A stretch of DNA of 64,000 nt from an uncultured Sphingomonadaceae bacterium (GTDB lineage Bacteria; Pseudomonadota; Alphaproteobacteria; Sphingomonadales; Sphingomonadaceae), in the NCBI GenBank assembly GCA_947489315.1, contig CANLCX010000006.1, positions 94,338 through 158,337 on the forward strand. Direction: 5' to 3'. Under the pieces are notes generated by a model. That model was given only the letters and a program-made list of their open reading frames with translations. It did no database searches and was not told the DNA's origin. This document shows positions 37,501 to 45,288 of this stretch, one piece after another. A program made the translations under genes and the position numbers. Every line of letters begins with the position of its first letter. The stretch's first letter is position 1.

Positions 37501-38094
37501 AATATTACGATCCATAGCCAGTGAAATCAGACCGGCCTCAGCTGCACTTTCAACTGGGTCATCCCGGCGAGAAAGCTCGATATAAAGTCGATCGGGAAAA
37601 TATTGCTGAAGCCGCGACAAATAAGCCTCTGCTTCCGATTGCTGCTCTTCTGCGAGCAACCGGGTTACGGCACCCTCACCACCGCCGGTTAGTGCTAAGA
37701 GACCGGTACTGTGATGCTCGAGCATTTCCAGCGGTATATGAGCATCCAGATCCGCTGGGCGGTCTAGATGAGATGCCGATACTAGCCGACAGAGATTTTG
37801 ATATCCGTCCTCGTCTTGCGCATATAGCGCGATCCAGTCGAGCGTTGGCTTATCACTCCCGATGTTACCTGGTCTCGCAACTCTCAGAAAACAGCCCGTT
37901 ATTGGTTGAACGCCATTGGCACGGCATCCGTCATCAAATGCCATCGAAGCAAATAGGCCGATACGGTCTGTTAGCGCTATCGCAGGAAATCCACGTTCTT
38001 TGGCGACAGCCCCGATCGCCTTCGGCTCCATTGCGCCGTCCAAAATCGTGTAGGCTGAAAAAGAACGCAGATGGACGAAGGGAATCTGTGACAT
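34585..38094 (-). CDS. dnaE: DNA polymerase III alpha subunit
   Basis: Replicative polymerase, 1169 aa. It contains an N-terminal PHP domain ([15 protein letters not shown]), the polymerase catalytic Asp residues in [35 protein letters not shown], the [23 protein letters not shown] block and a C-terminal OB region. The PHP motif has lost the second His of the usual HxHxxYS (here RSFSAYT), as in DnaE proteins that do not proofread by themselves. ATG 38094 fits the family start MSQIPFVHL. In this group dnaE usually follows lolC-lolD; here a glutathione peroxidase gene sits between. Confidence 0.96.
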   Translation of the reverse strand: [1169 protein letters not shown]

Positions 38095-38189
38095 ATTCAA
38101 ACCCTAGCGCGATCGAAAAGATTTGACCACGACCAGATCAAATCAACGCAACCTATCGACCGGTTTTCCACAACTAGTTGAGAATTTTG

Positions 38190-38663
38190 CTAAAGCAGCG
38201 CTTCGATCTCGCTCTTTAGCTGTTCTGGTTTCACAGCCGGTCCGTGTCGAGCAACTACATTTCCGTCGCGATCGACGAGAAATTTAGTGAAATTCCATTT
38301 GATTCGCGATCCCAACAAACCGGATTTTTCCGACTTCAGGTGTTTCCACAATGGATCAGCATCATTACCGTTAACGTCAATTTTTCCCATCAACGGAAAG
38401 CTGACGTCATAGTTTAGCGTACAGAAATTTTTGATTTCTTCCGCATCACCAGGCTCTTGATTACCAAATTGATTGCATGGAAAGGCTAATATTTCCAAGC
38501 CTTTGTCTGCATATTCTTTATGAAGTTTTTCAAGCCCCTCATATTGTGGCGTGAACCCGCATTTTGATGCGGTGTTTACGATAAGCAGTACCTTACCCTT
38601 ATATTTGGAAAGGTCCGACAGCGAACCGTCCGCTTGTTTAATTTCAAATTCCGTAATTTGCAT
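38190..38663 (-). CDS. Glutathione peroxidase (Cys type)
   Basis: Thiol peroxidase of 157 aa that reduces hydroperoxides. The peroxidatic residue is Cys in NTASKCGFTPQYEGL, so it is not a selenoprotein; FPCNQFGNQEPG gives the catalytic Gln and the resolving-Cys region and KWNFTKFLVD gives Trp and Asn. Bacterial enzymes of this type mostly use thioredoxin rather than glutathione; that is family knowledge. It lies between dnaE and lolD on the same strand. Confidence 0.94.
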   Translation of the reverse strand: MQITEFEIKQADGSLSDLSKYKGKVLLIVNTASKCGFTPQYEGLEKLHKEYADKGLEILAFPCNQFGNQEPGDAEEIKNFCTLNYDVSFPLMGKIDVNGNDADPLWKHLKSEKSGLLGSRIKWNFTKFLVDRDGNVVARHGPAVKPEQLKSEIEALL

Positions 38664-38765
38664 AGATGCGCCCCGTTCTTTGCAAGTTCATTCCCCCGTG
38701 GATTTCTTCCAAATCGATATTCGCTCGCTAAATGTCAAAGCCAATCTGGTTTCATTTTGAAAACA

Positions 38766-39449
38766 CTAGCTTAATATTCCGTCATGAAGCCTCACAACGC
38801 GATCCATCTTGGCCGCTAGCCGTTCATTGTGCGTTGCGATCAATGCGGCACTGCCTTCTTCTCGCACCAAAGACATGAGTTCAGCAAGCACAATATCCGC
38901 AGTCGTTTCGTCAAGATTACCGGTGGGTTCGTCTGCCAGCACCAGTTTTGGTGCATTTGCAAGCGCTCTGGCAACAGCAACGCGTTGTTGCTCGCCCCCC
39001 GACAATTTGCTTGGTTTATGATCCAAACGCTCACCGAGCCCCAAACTGCGGAGCAAGGATTCCGCCCTCTCTTCAGCATCTGCTTGCGATGTCCCAGCAA
39101 TGAGCTGCGGCATAACAACATTCTCTTCTGCCGAAAAATCAGGTAGCAAATGGTGGAATTGATAGACAAACCCCAGCAACTCCCGGCGAATTCGGGTATG
39201 CCCACTCGCCGACATTTGCGCTGTCTCTTCACCAGCCAGCTTAATGGACCCGTCAAAACCACCCTCAAGAAGCCCGACCGCCTGCAACAAAGTCGACTTG
39301 CCTGAACCAGACGGCCCAAGCAATGCTACAATTTCGTTGGATCGAATGTCTAAATCGACGCCCTTTAATACGTCAATCTGCACGCCGCCCTGACTAAAGC
39401 TCCGCTTTACGTTACGCAGTTCTACGACTTTATTTGGAATATCATTCAT
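38766..39449 (-). CDS. lolD: Lipoprotein-releasing ABC transporter ATPase LolD
   Basis: ATPase of the LolCDE complex that releases outer-membrane lipoproteins from the inner membrane. Walker A is [12 protein letters not shown], the signature is [16 protein letters not shown], and Walker B is [13 protein letters not shown]. Length 227 aa is standard. Its start overlaps the end of the lolC/E-like gene by 8 bp, so the two are coupled. Confidence 0.94.
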   Translation of the reverse strand: MNDIPNKVVELRNVKRSFSQGGVQIDVLKGVDLDIRSNEIVALLGPSGSGKSTLLQAVGLLEGGFDGSIKLAGEETAQMSASGHTRIRRELLGFVYQFHHLLPDFSAEENVVMPQLIAGTSQADAEERAESLLRSLGLGERLDHKPSKLSGGEQQRVAVARALANAPKLVLADEPTGNLDETTADIVLAELMSLVREEGSAALIATHNERLAAKMDRVVRLHDGILS

Positions 39450-40692
39450 AACGGAGCACCTGCACTGGATCAGTGCTTGCGGCTTTAAAGGCCGGATATA
39501 GGGTCGCTAGAAAGCTGAAGAGGAGCGCAAGCATTGCTATTCCGAACACCTCCATCGGATCTGTTCTGGCTGGTAATTCAGTTAAGAACCTTATCGAAGG
39601 ATCCCAAAGGTTTTGGCCGGTAATCATCTGCACGAAGTTGATCACGTTCTGCCTGAAATAAATCGCGATCAAACCTAACAATATCCCTGCAGCGATCCCC
39701 AATGCTCCAATTGATGTCCCGACGGTAACGAATATTCTCGTCAATGAAGCTCGCGAGGCCCCCATAGTTCGTAATATTGCAATATCTCGAGTTTTGGCTC
39801 GCACCAGCATGATCAGTGACGAAAGAATGTTGAAAACCGCAACCAATATAATGATCGACAATATTACGAACATCACGACCCGTTCAACCTGAAGCGTCTC
39901 AAACAGAGAAGCATTCATAGTCTTCCAATCGGTGATCTCTGCACGCCCATCTATTTTCGGATATAGCGGCGCGATTATTTGATTCACATTTTGCGCATCA
40001 TTTGTCTGTATCTCAATCATTCCGATCTGATCGCCTAACAGCATCAATGTCTGAGCATCCTCCATCGGCATGATTACGAAGGCCTTATCGTAATCATAAA
40101 CCCCTACTTCAAACACAGCTGCGACCTCGTAGGATATTTCGCGAGGGACTGTTCCAAAGGGTGTAGAACGGCCTTGTGGGTTCATTAGAGTTATCCGGCT
40201 TCCGAGCTGGGCGCCAAGCGTTTGTGCAAGCCTACTGCCAATAGCGACGCGGCCGCTATCAGGTTCTAGTGCGGCCAGATCTCCGGCAACGGTTTTTCCG
40301 TCTAGCGTATTATTGGTCATTATATCTTGAGTAAGCATGCCGCGAACCAATACGGCCTCTACTCGGCCATTATATATGCCCGCCAAAGGCATCTCAATTA
40401 AAGGCGATGCAGACACTACTCCTTCGGTGTTTCGTGTCTCTTCCAGCAAATCGCGCCAATCAGGCAGCCGCCCACCATAGCCTTGAATCACCGCATGACC
40501 GTTTAAACCGACGATCTTGTCGAATAATTCAGCTCGAAAGCCATTCATTACGCTCATCACAACGATAAGAGCGGCAACACCCAACATCACCGCAACCAAA
40601 CTGATGCTGGCCACTAGAAAAATAAATCCCTCCCCCTTGCCGGGTAGAAGATAGCGTTTGGCAATGACCCATTCATAACGGGATAGAAGCAT
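39442..40692 (-). CDS. lolC: Lipoprotein-releasing ABC transporter permease LolC/LolE
   Basis: Permease of the Lol release machine, 416 aa: an N-terminal TM ([30 protein letters not shown]), a large periplasmic domain, and three C-terminal TM segments around [19 protein letters not shown] single gene rather than separate lolC and lolE is usual in alphaproteobacteria. The start MLLSRYEW (40692) matches relatives; the frame extends 20 codons upstream. Confidence 0.93.
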   Translation of the reverse strand: MLLSRYEWVIAKRYLLPGKGEGFIFLVASISLVAVMLGVAALIVVMSVMNGFRAELFDKIVGLNGHAVIQGYGGRLPDWRDLLEETRNTEGVVSASPLIEMPLAGIYNGRVEAVLVRGMLTQDIMTNNTLDGKTVAGDLAALEPDSGRVAIGSRLAQTLGAQLGSRITLMNPQGRSTPFGTVPREISYEVAAVFEVGVYDYDKAFVIMPMEDAQTLMLLGDQIGMIEIQTNDAQNVNQIIAPLYPKIDGRAEITDWKTMNASLFETLQVERVVMFVILSIIILVAVFNILSSLIMLVRAKTRDIAILRTMGASRASLTRIFVTVGTSIGALGIAAGILLGLIAIYFRQNVINFVQMITGQNLWDPSIRFLTELPARTDPMEVFGIAMLALLFSFLATLYPAFKAASTDPVQVLRYE

Positions 40693-40829
40693 AGGAGTTT
40701 GATCTTCCTGAAAAACTATTGTGGCTTTACGGTTGCGGAGCGGCGCAGGCAAGAGTGATGCTGGCTAAAATGCTGTTGCTATTATGACACAAGCCTGAAC
40801 CAATATTGCATATTTATGAAAATTCGCAT

Positions 40830-41022
40830 GACAATAGCGGACATCACGATCAGAGATAGTGACAGAATCAATTACCGCTTAATGGTCATGGTTCAGGGAT
40901 CCTTTCTGGTTCCGTCGGATGTTGGGGGACAAACGGCGTTGAATAAGACAGGAAAACAGGGGGACGATATTATCGTCACCATTTTCGCCCGGAGTCAGAA
41001 ATGGCTCCGGGCGTTTTTGTTT
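40830..41022 (+). ncRNA. Possible small RNA ending at the orphan terminator
   Basis: A plus-strand transcript seems required by the strong terminator at 40986-41022, yet no convincing gene precedes it. The stretch contains the exact palindrome GACGATATTATCGTC just before the terminator. The 5' end given is a guess, and no known RNA family was recognised. Confidence 0.25.
40986..41022 (+). terminator. Rho-independent terminator without an obvious gene
   Basis: CGCCCGGAG (40986-40994) pairs exactly with CTCCGGGCG (41005-41013), extended by a wobble and a C-G pair around loop AGAAAT, and is followed by TTTTTGTTT. Confidence 0.85.
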
Positions 41023-41050
41023 GCGAGTCAGTTTCTAGACTGCAAGCCCT

Positions 41051-41078
41051 CTTGAAATCCCATAATCTGATAATATCT
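41051..41078 (+). promoter_or_regulatory. RpoH (sigma-32)-like promoter of hsp20
   Basis: CTTG, 17 bp, then AATATCT: the alphaproteobacterial RpoH pattern is CTTG-N17/18-CYTATNT, matched fully in the -35 and at 5 of 7 positions in the -10. Transcription would begin near 41085, giving a leader of about 85 nt. Confidence 0.5.
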
Positions 41079-41084
41079 TTGTTA

Positions 41085-41170
41085 GGCGAGATGCCATTTT
41101 GGATTTTGCAATACAGAACCGGACGCCATTTTGGGTCCAACATTTTAATTGCTCAAATGAGGATAAAGAT
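41085..41170 (+). promoter_or_regulatory. Possible ROSE-like RNA thermometer in the hsp20 leader
   Basis: Just before the start, TTGCTC-AAAT-GAGGA can fold so that the ribosome site GAGGA is covered, with a G opposite a G. ROSE thermometers of alphaproteobacterial small heat-shock genes have a U(U/C)GCU strand facing the ribosome site with an internal G-G pair. An upstream hairpin GGAC...GTCC and a repeated GCCATTTTGG are also present. Inferred by eye, without folding. Confidence 0.4.
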
Positions 41171-41650
41171 ATGAACCGTTTTGATTTCACTCCCTATCGC
41201 CGCTCAACTGTTGGCTTTGATCGGCTTTTTGACTTGCTCGAGAACAACGCTCGGGCTCAGCAATCAGAAAATTACCCCCCGTTTAATATCGAGCGCAGCG
41301 GTGAAGACCATTATCGGATCACACTTGCCGTCGCTGGCTTCAAAGATGATGAAATTGAAATCACCGCGCAACAAAATCTGCTGCTGGTGGCCGGTAACAA
41401 AGGCACAGACGAGAATGAAGGAAAGCAATTTCTACATATGGGAATCGCAAATCGCAATTTTGAGCGTCGCTTCGAACTTGCCGATTTCGTCCGCGTCGAC
41501 AACGCAGTTTTAGCTGATGGCTTGCTCATCGTCGATTTGGTGCGTGAGATCCCAGATGCGATGAAACCCCAAAAAATCGCCATCAACACCGGTGAAAATG
41601 TAACCAAAATTGATCACAAACCGAAAAAATCAAAGGAAAAGGCTGCTTAA
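41171..41650 (+). CDS. Small heat-shock protein, Hsp20/alpha-crystallin family
   Basis: Holdase chaperone of 159 aa. The alpha-crystallin domain runs from about residue 35 to 130: PPFNIERSGEDHYRITLAVAGFKDDEIEI, then NRNFERRFELADFVRVDNAVLADGLLIVDL, the end matching the family A-x-L-x-(D/N)-GLL motif. A Lys-rich tail follows. ATG 41171 is preceded by GAGGATAAAGAT; the frame extends 24 codons upstream into the leader. Regulation by RpoH and perhaps RNA folding is suggested by the upstream region. Confidence 0.95.
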   Translation: MNRFDFTPYRRSTVGFDRLFDLLENNARAQQSENYPPFNIERSGEDHYRITLAVAGFKDDEIEITAQQNLLLVAGNKGTDENEGKQFLHMGIANRNFERRFELADFVRVDNAVLADGLLIVDLVREIPDAMKPQKIAINTGENVTKIDHKPKKSKEKAA

Positions 41651-41671
41651 GCCCCGACTTAGAAATTAATG

Positions 41672-41706
41672 AAAAGGCAGCCAATTAACCTTGGCTGCCT
41701 TTTTTG
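41672..41706 (+). terminator. Rho-independent terminator of hsp20
   Basis: AAGGCAGCCAA and TTGGCTGCCTT form an 11-bp perfect stem around TTAACC, followed by a T run. It begins 21 bp beyond the stop codon. Confidence 0.92.
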
Positions 41707-41723
41707 ATTCTGAGTTTACAGAG

Positions 41724-41762
41724 CAAAAAAATGGGGCAGCCGGATGAGGATCCGACTGCCCC
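41724..41762 (-). terminator. Rho-independent terminator of the crp-type gene
   Basis: GGGGCAG (41733-41739) and CTGCCCC (41756-41762), with inner CGGAT/ATCCG pairs, form a long stem. On the minus strand it is followed by a run of seven or more U (A run at 41724-41731). It lies 61 bp beyond the crp stop. Confidence 0.9.
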
Positions 41763-41823
41763 TGACACCCGCGTGGTGTCACTCTTGACGAAATTAGCCC
41801 GGGTCGCAAATGGCCAACTTCAT

Positions 41824-42540
41824 TCAAGAATCTGCATTGGCAATGTTGGAAAGAGTAGCGTGATTCAATATCCGCACTTTCCCACTTTCAACTGAAACTA
41901 TGCCATCTTCTGACCAGGTTGAAAGTTGCCGATTAATATGTTCGCGCGACATCCCGGCAAAATTGCCAAGCTCGCTTTGACTTAAATCCAGTTTTAAACG
42001 CCCCTCTTCTGCGCCGACCACTGACAATCTCAATAGGTAGCGCGCTAGCCGAGGCCCTGATGTATAGGCCCGGTCTCCCTCTATCATGGTATTGGCCGTC
42101 CGAATGCGGTTTGCCATGACCTTAAGGAGCCGTAATGCCATATTTTTGTGCTTTTTCAAAATTTCTTCAAAAGCAGCGCGTGTAATCGTTAATGCTGTGG
42201 TTGGTTCAATCGCTGTCACACTGGCCGTTCTCTCACCACCGTCAAGCAACGCAATCTCACCCAAAACCTGACCAGGCTCGGCATAATCCAAGACGATTTC
42301 ATGGCCATTGCTGGCGATCATGCTGGTCCGCGCATTGCCCGATAATAATATCAGTAATGAGTTTCCAGGATCGCCCTGCATGATCAATTCATCCCCTTTT
42401 TCATATTGCACGAAATGCCCGCGCAATATCAAATCTGCCAACTCGGCTTCGTCACAATCAGCAAACAAACTATGCTCTGCCAATATGCTTGCAAGTTCTT
42501 CGGCTTTCACTTTGTTCGCCCCATCCCAAATCGCTTGCAT
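41824..42540 (-). CDS. Crp/Fnr-family transcription regulator
   Basis: A 238-aa regulator: a cyclic-nucleotide-binding beta-roll (residues 20-135) with GQVLGEIALLDGGERTASV, resembling the cAMP phosphate-binding cassette of CRP, a dimer helix, and a C-terminal winged HTH (SQSELGNFAGMSREHINRQLSTWSEDG). There is no Fnr cysteine cluster. A near-consensus CRP site lies 38 bp upstream of the start, so it probably regulates itself. cAMP as ligand is inferred from the cassette. Confidence 0.92.
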   Translation of the reverse strand: MQAIWDGANKVKAEELASILAEHSLFADCDEAELADLILRGHFVQYEKGDELIMQGDPGNSLLILLSGNARTSMIASNGHEIVLDYAEPGQVLGEIALLDGGERTASVTAIEPTTALTITRAAFEEILKKHKNMALRLLKVMANRIRTANTMIEGDRAYTSGPRLARYLLRLSVVGAEEGRLKLDLSQSELGNFAGMSREHINRQLSTWSEDGIVSVESGKVRILNHATLSNIANADS

Positions 42541-42577
42541 CTGTTAACCGGTTGATAACCAGTTCTCATTGCTTGGA

Positions 42578-42593
42578 TGTGACAATAGTCACT
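42578..42593. promoter_or_regulatory. CRP-type operator upstream of the crp-type gene
   Basis: TGTGACAATAGTCACT fits TGTGA-N6-TCACA at nine of ten positions. It lies between pyrG (stop side) and the start of the Crp/Fnr gene, where it would overlap that gene's promoter. Confidence 0.65.
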
Positions 42594-42616
42594 TGGTGTA
42601 AAAAGGATTGGATAAA

Positions 42617-44248
42617 TTAGACAAGTCGACTTTGTTTTACCGCAGCAGCGATAAAAGAAGCGAAAAGGGGGTGTGGATCAAAGGGTTTGCTCTTTAGTTC
42701 CGGATGATATTGCACACCGACAAACCAGCTATGATCGGGCCGTTCGACAATCTCAGGAAGCTCACCATCTGGCGACATTCCAGAGAATATCAGCCCTGTT
42801 TGTTCAAGTTGTTCCACATAACCCTTATTGACTTCATAACGATGACGATGCCGCTCGCTTATCACATCAGAGCCATAGATTTCGCTGACCTTAGAGCCTT
42901 GCTGCAATCGAGCTTCATAAGCGCCAAGGCGCATAGTTCCGCCCATATCGCCGCCTGATTCGCGTTTTTGCAAACCTTCTTCGGTCATCCATTCGGTAAT
43001 CAACCCGACAATAGGTTCCGCGGTTTCTCCAAATTCGGTTGTCGAGGCTGCATCAATGCCCGCCTGATTACGCGCCGCCTCGACACAAGCCATTTGCATG
43101 CCCAGACAAATACCGAAAAACGGGACATTATGTTCCCGTGCGAATCGCACCGAACCGATTTTACCTTCGCTACCGCGCTCACCAAAACCACCTGGTACGA
43201 GAATCGCGTGTAACGGTTCCAGATTAGCGGCCAGATCGCTGTCGTCCTCAAACAACTCAGCATCAAGCCAGCGTACCTGCACTTTTACCCGATTCGCGAG
43301 GCCGCCATGGAAAAGTGCTTCTTGAAGAGATTTATAAGCATCCTGCAGGCCAACATATTTACCCACGACCCCAACGATCACTTCTCCTTCGGGGTTTTGA
43401 ATCCGCTCCATCACGTCGTTCCAGCGCGTCAGATCCGGATCCGGCGCGTTTATGATACCGAACGCATTTAAGACTTCGCGATCGAGTCCCTCTTCATGAT
43501 ATTGCAGCGGCACATTATAGATACTGCTAGCGTCAAGCGCAGGGATCACCGCTTCTTTGCGAACGTTACAGAATTGCGCTATTTTTGCGCGTTCACCGTC
43601 CGGCAATTCATGTTCGCAGCGGCAAAGCAAGATATCGGGCTGAATGCCTAGAGAGGTCAGTTCTCGAACGCTATGCTGCGTTGGCTTGGTCTTGAGCTCA
43701 CCGGCTGCCGCAATATAGGGTACCAACGTCACATGAACGGAGATAGCATTGGCGCGGCCAACTTTGTTGCGTAGCTGCCGAATCGCTTCGATAAATGGCA
43801 GACTTTCAATATCACCGACCGTGCCGCCAATTTCGCACAGCACGAAGTCGATCCCGTCGAGCTTATCCTGCGCAAATTCCTGAATCGCGTCGGTCACATG
43901 GGGAATCACCTGCACGGTTGCACCGAGATAATCTCCGCGGCGTTCCTTGGTGATGATCGACTGATAGATTCGCCCAGAGGTCACATTGTCCGACTGTAGC
44001 GAGGGAACACCGGTAAACCGTTCATAATGGCCCAGGTCCAGATCGGTCTCTGCGCCATCGTCCGTCACATAGACTTCACCATGCTGATAAGGCGACATCG
44101 TGCCCGGATCGACGTTCAGATAGGGGTCTAACTTACGGATTCGCACCGAATATCCGCGTGCTTGAAGAAGCGCGCCGAGGCTCGCTGCCATGAGACCTTT
44201 GCCAAGTGAGGAGACCACACCGCCGGTAATAAAAATATATCGCGCCAT
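42617..44248 (-). CDS. pyrG: CTP synthase
   Basis: Makes CTP from UTP with ammonia from glutamine. The synthetase domain begins [19 protein letters not shown] and has [21 protein letters not shown] and [13 protein letters not shown]; the C-terminal class I glutamine amidotransferase has its nucleophile Cys in [11 protein letters not shown] and the His-Glu pair in [11 protein letters not shown]. Length 543 aa is standard. secG lies 122 bp upstream on the same strand, a usual neighbourhood. Confidence 0.97.
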   Translation of the reverse strand: MARYIFITGGVVSSLGKGLMAASLGALLQARGYSVRIRKLDPYLNVDPGTMSPYQHGEVYVTDDGAETDLDLGHYERFTGVPSLQSDNVTSGRIYQSIITKERRGDYLGATVQVIPHVTDAIQEFAQDKLDGIDFVLCEIGGTVGDIESLPFIEAIRQLRNKVGRANAISVHVTLVPYIAAAGELKTKPTQHSVRELTSLGIQPDILLCRCEHELPDGERAKIAQFCNVRKEAVIPALDASSIYNVPLQYHEEGLDREVLNAFGIINAPDPDLTRWNDVMERIQNPEGEVIVGVVGKYVGLQDAYKSLQEALFHGGLANRVKVQVRWLDAELFEDDSDLAANLEPLHAILVPGGFGERGSEGKIGSVRFAREHNVPFFGICLGMQMACVEAARNQAGIDAASTTEFGETAEPIVGLITEWMTEEGLQKRESGGDMGGTMRLGAYEARLQQGSKVSEIYGSDVISERHRHRYEVNKGYVEQLEQTGLIFSGMSPDGELPEIVERPDHSWFVGVQYHPELKSKPFDPHPLFASFIAAAVKQSRLV

Positions 44249-44370
44249 GGGAGGAGAGGCTTAAGGCGTGTCCGACCGAATTGGCAAGCGTGCGAATCCG
44301 AAAAAGCGATATTTATTTTCAAACGGTACTAAATTTTACGCGCCAAGGCGCACGACAATCAAATAATCAA

Positions 44371-44772
44371 TTATTGATCAAGAGGAACTGCGCCATCGGC
44401 AGGCGCTTCCTCACTCGCCCCATCCGCCTGTGCGGCAGCAGCAGCGAGAGGGTCATCGCCAATTAAAGGCACAGCATCCGTTGGTTCCGCAGGCGCCGCC
44501 GGGATGCTGGTATCGCGCTCTAACGTCTGATCAATTGTCGAGGGCTGACCTTCCGAAGCTGCCAAAAAGGCCAGAGAAATCGACAAAGCGACAAACAAAA
44601 CAGCCAATACGGTGGTTGTCCGGGTCAGCAAATCGGCTGCACCACGCGCGGACATCATGCCGGATGGACTACCGCCAACACCCAACCCGCCGCCTTCGGA
44701 CCGCTGCATCAATATAACGCCAACAAGGGCGGCTGCGACAATCGCCTGAACAACGGTGAGAAATAGAAACAT
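44371..44772 (-). CDS. secG: Preprotein translocase subunit SecG
   Basis: Small inner-membrane subunit of SecYEG, 133 aa. Two TM segments (FLFLTVVQAIVAAALVGVILMQ and TTTVLAVLFVALSISLAFLAA) flank the conserved loop RSEGGGLGVGGSPSGMMSARG. The acidic/Ala-Pro-rich tail of about 55 residues is a common alphaproteobacterial extension. Confidence 0.94.
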   Translation of the reverse strand: MFLFLTVVQAIVAAALVGVILMQRSEGGGLGVGGSPSGMMSARGAADLLTRTTTVLAVLFVALSISLAFLAASEGQPSTIDQTLERDTSIPAAPAEPTDAVPLIGDDPLAAAAAQADGASEEAPADGAVPLDQ

Positions 44773-45288
44773 GGCTAGGTCCGAACGTAATGGTTTAACT
44801 GTGAGCAGCGCACATAGCGATTGGGCGGCGCGAGTTCAAGCGGTGAAACATTTGGCTGATCGGTTGTAATCGACGGCTCCATGAAACGCCCCTGCCCTAA
44901 CTATTCTGCTGCCATTTGCTGCAGAGCCCATTCTGCCGGGCAATAGCTTTCCGCAGATTGGTCTTTAAAGTTCACACAAATCACACTGCCCTAACCCCGT
45001 TGGATCATGGTCAGATATTGTTTCAAAGTTCACACATATCACAGGCCTATGACACCACCTGATCACCGACGGATATTGCTCCAAAGTTCACACAATTCTC
45101 ACTCTCCCAATAACTTCATAAGCCATTATTTAATATATATATTATTTTCCAAGCCAAGTTCTAACACGATTGATTGTCCCGAATGAAACAAGGAGAGTTA
45201 TCTATACTGATGAAGGGCGATGTAGGAAAGCCATAAACCCTTCAGCAACGCTGCATTATGGTGACGCGAGATTCCACGACTGCAAGCG
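44773..45288. other. Long intergenic region upstream of secG with tandem repeats
   Basis: About 516 bp between the secG start and the end of the LuxR-type gene. It holds three repeat units at exact 58-bp spacing (44950-45105) and otherwise shows no frame or RNA that was recognised. Confidence 0.6.
44950..45105. repeat. Three degenerate 58-bp tandem repeats
   Basis: AAAGTTCACACA occurs at 44967, 45025 and 45083, exactly 58 bp apart, followed by AATCACA, TATCACA and ATTCTCA. GATATTG and GATCA-type stretches between the cores also recur, so the whole unit repeats. On the minus strand the core reads TGTGA-N4-TGTGAACTTT. Confidence 0.8.

Larger units (their letters stand above)
40693..41170. other. 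Divergent lolC / hsp20 intergenic region
   Basis: About 480 bp between the divergent lolC and Hsp20 genes. It holds an orphan plus-strand terminator (40986-41022) that belongs to neither gene, an RpoH-like promoter (41051-41078) and the Hsp20 leader. A 79-codon frame at 40816-41055 crosses the terminator stem and was not called as a gene. Confidence 0.6.

Noticed and set aside
38190..38663. Selenocysteine glutathione peroxidase
   Set aside because: The active-site codon is Cys and there is no in-frame TGA.
40816..41055. 79-codon plus-strand frame before hsp20
   Set aside because: It runs through a strong terminator stem, has no ribosome site and no recognisable domain.
44950..45105. CRISPR-like array (three 20-bp repeats at 58-bp spacing)
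   Set aside because: The spacers resemble one another, the repeats are imperfect and only three, and no cas gene lies near. It is a degenerate tandem repeat.
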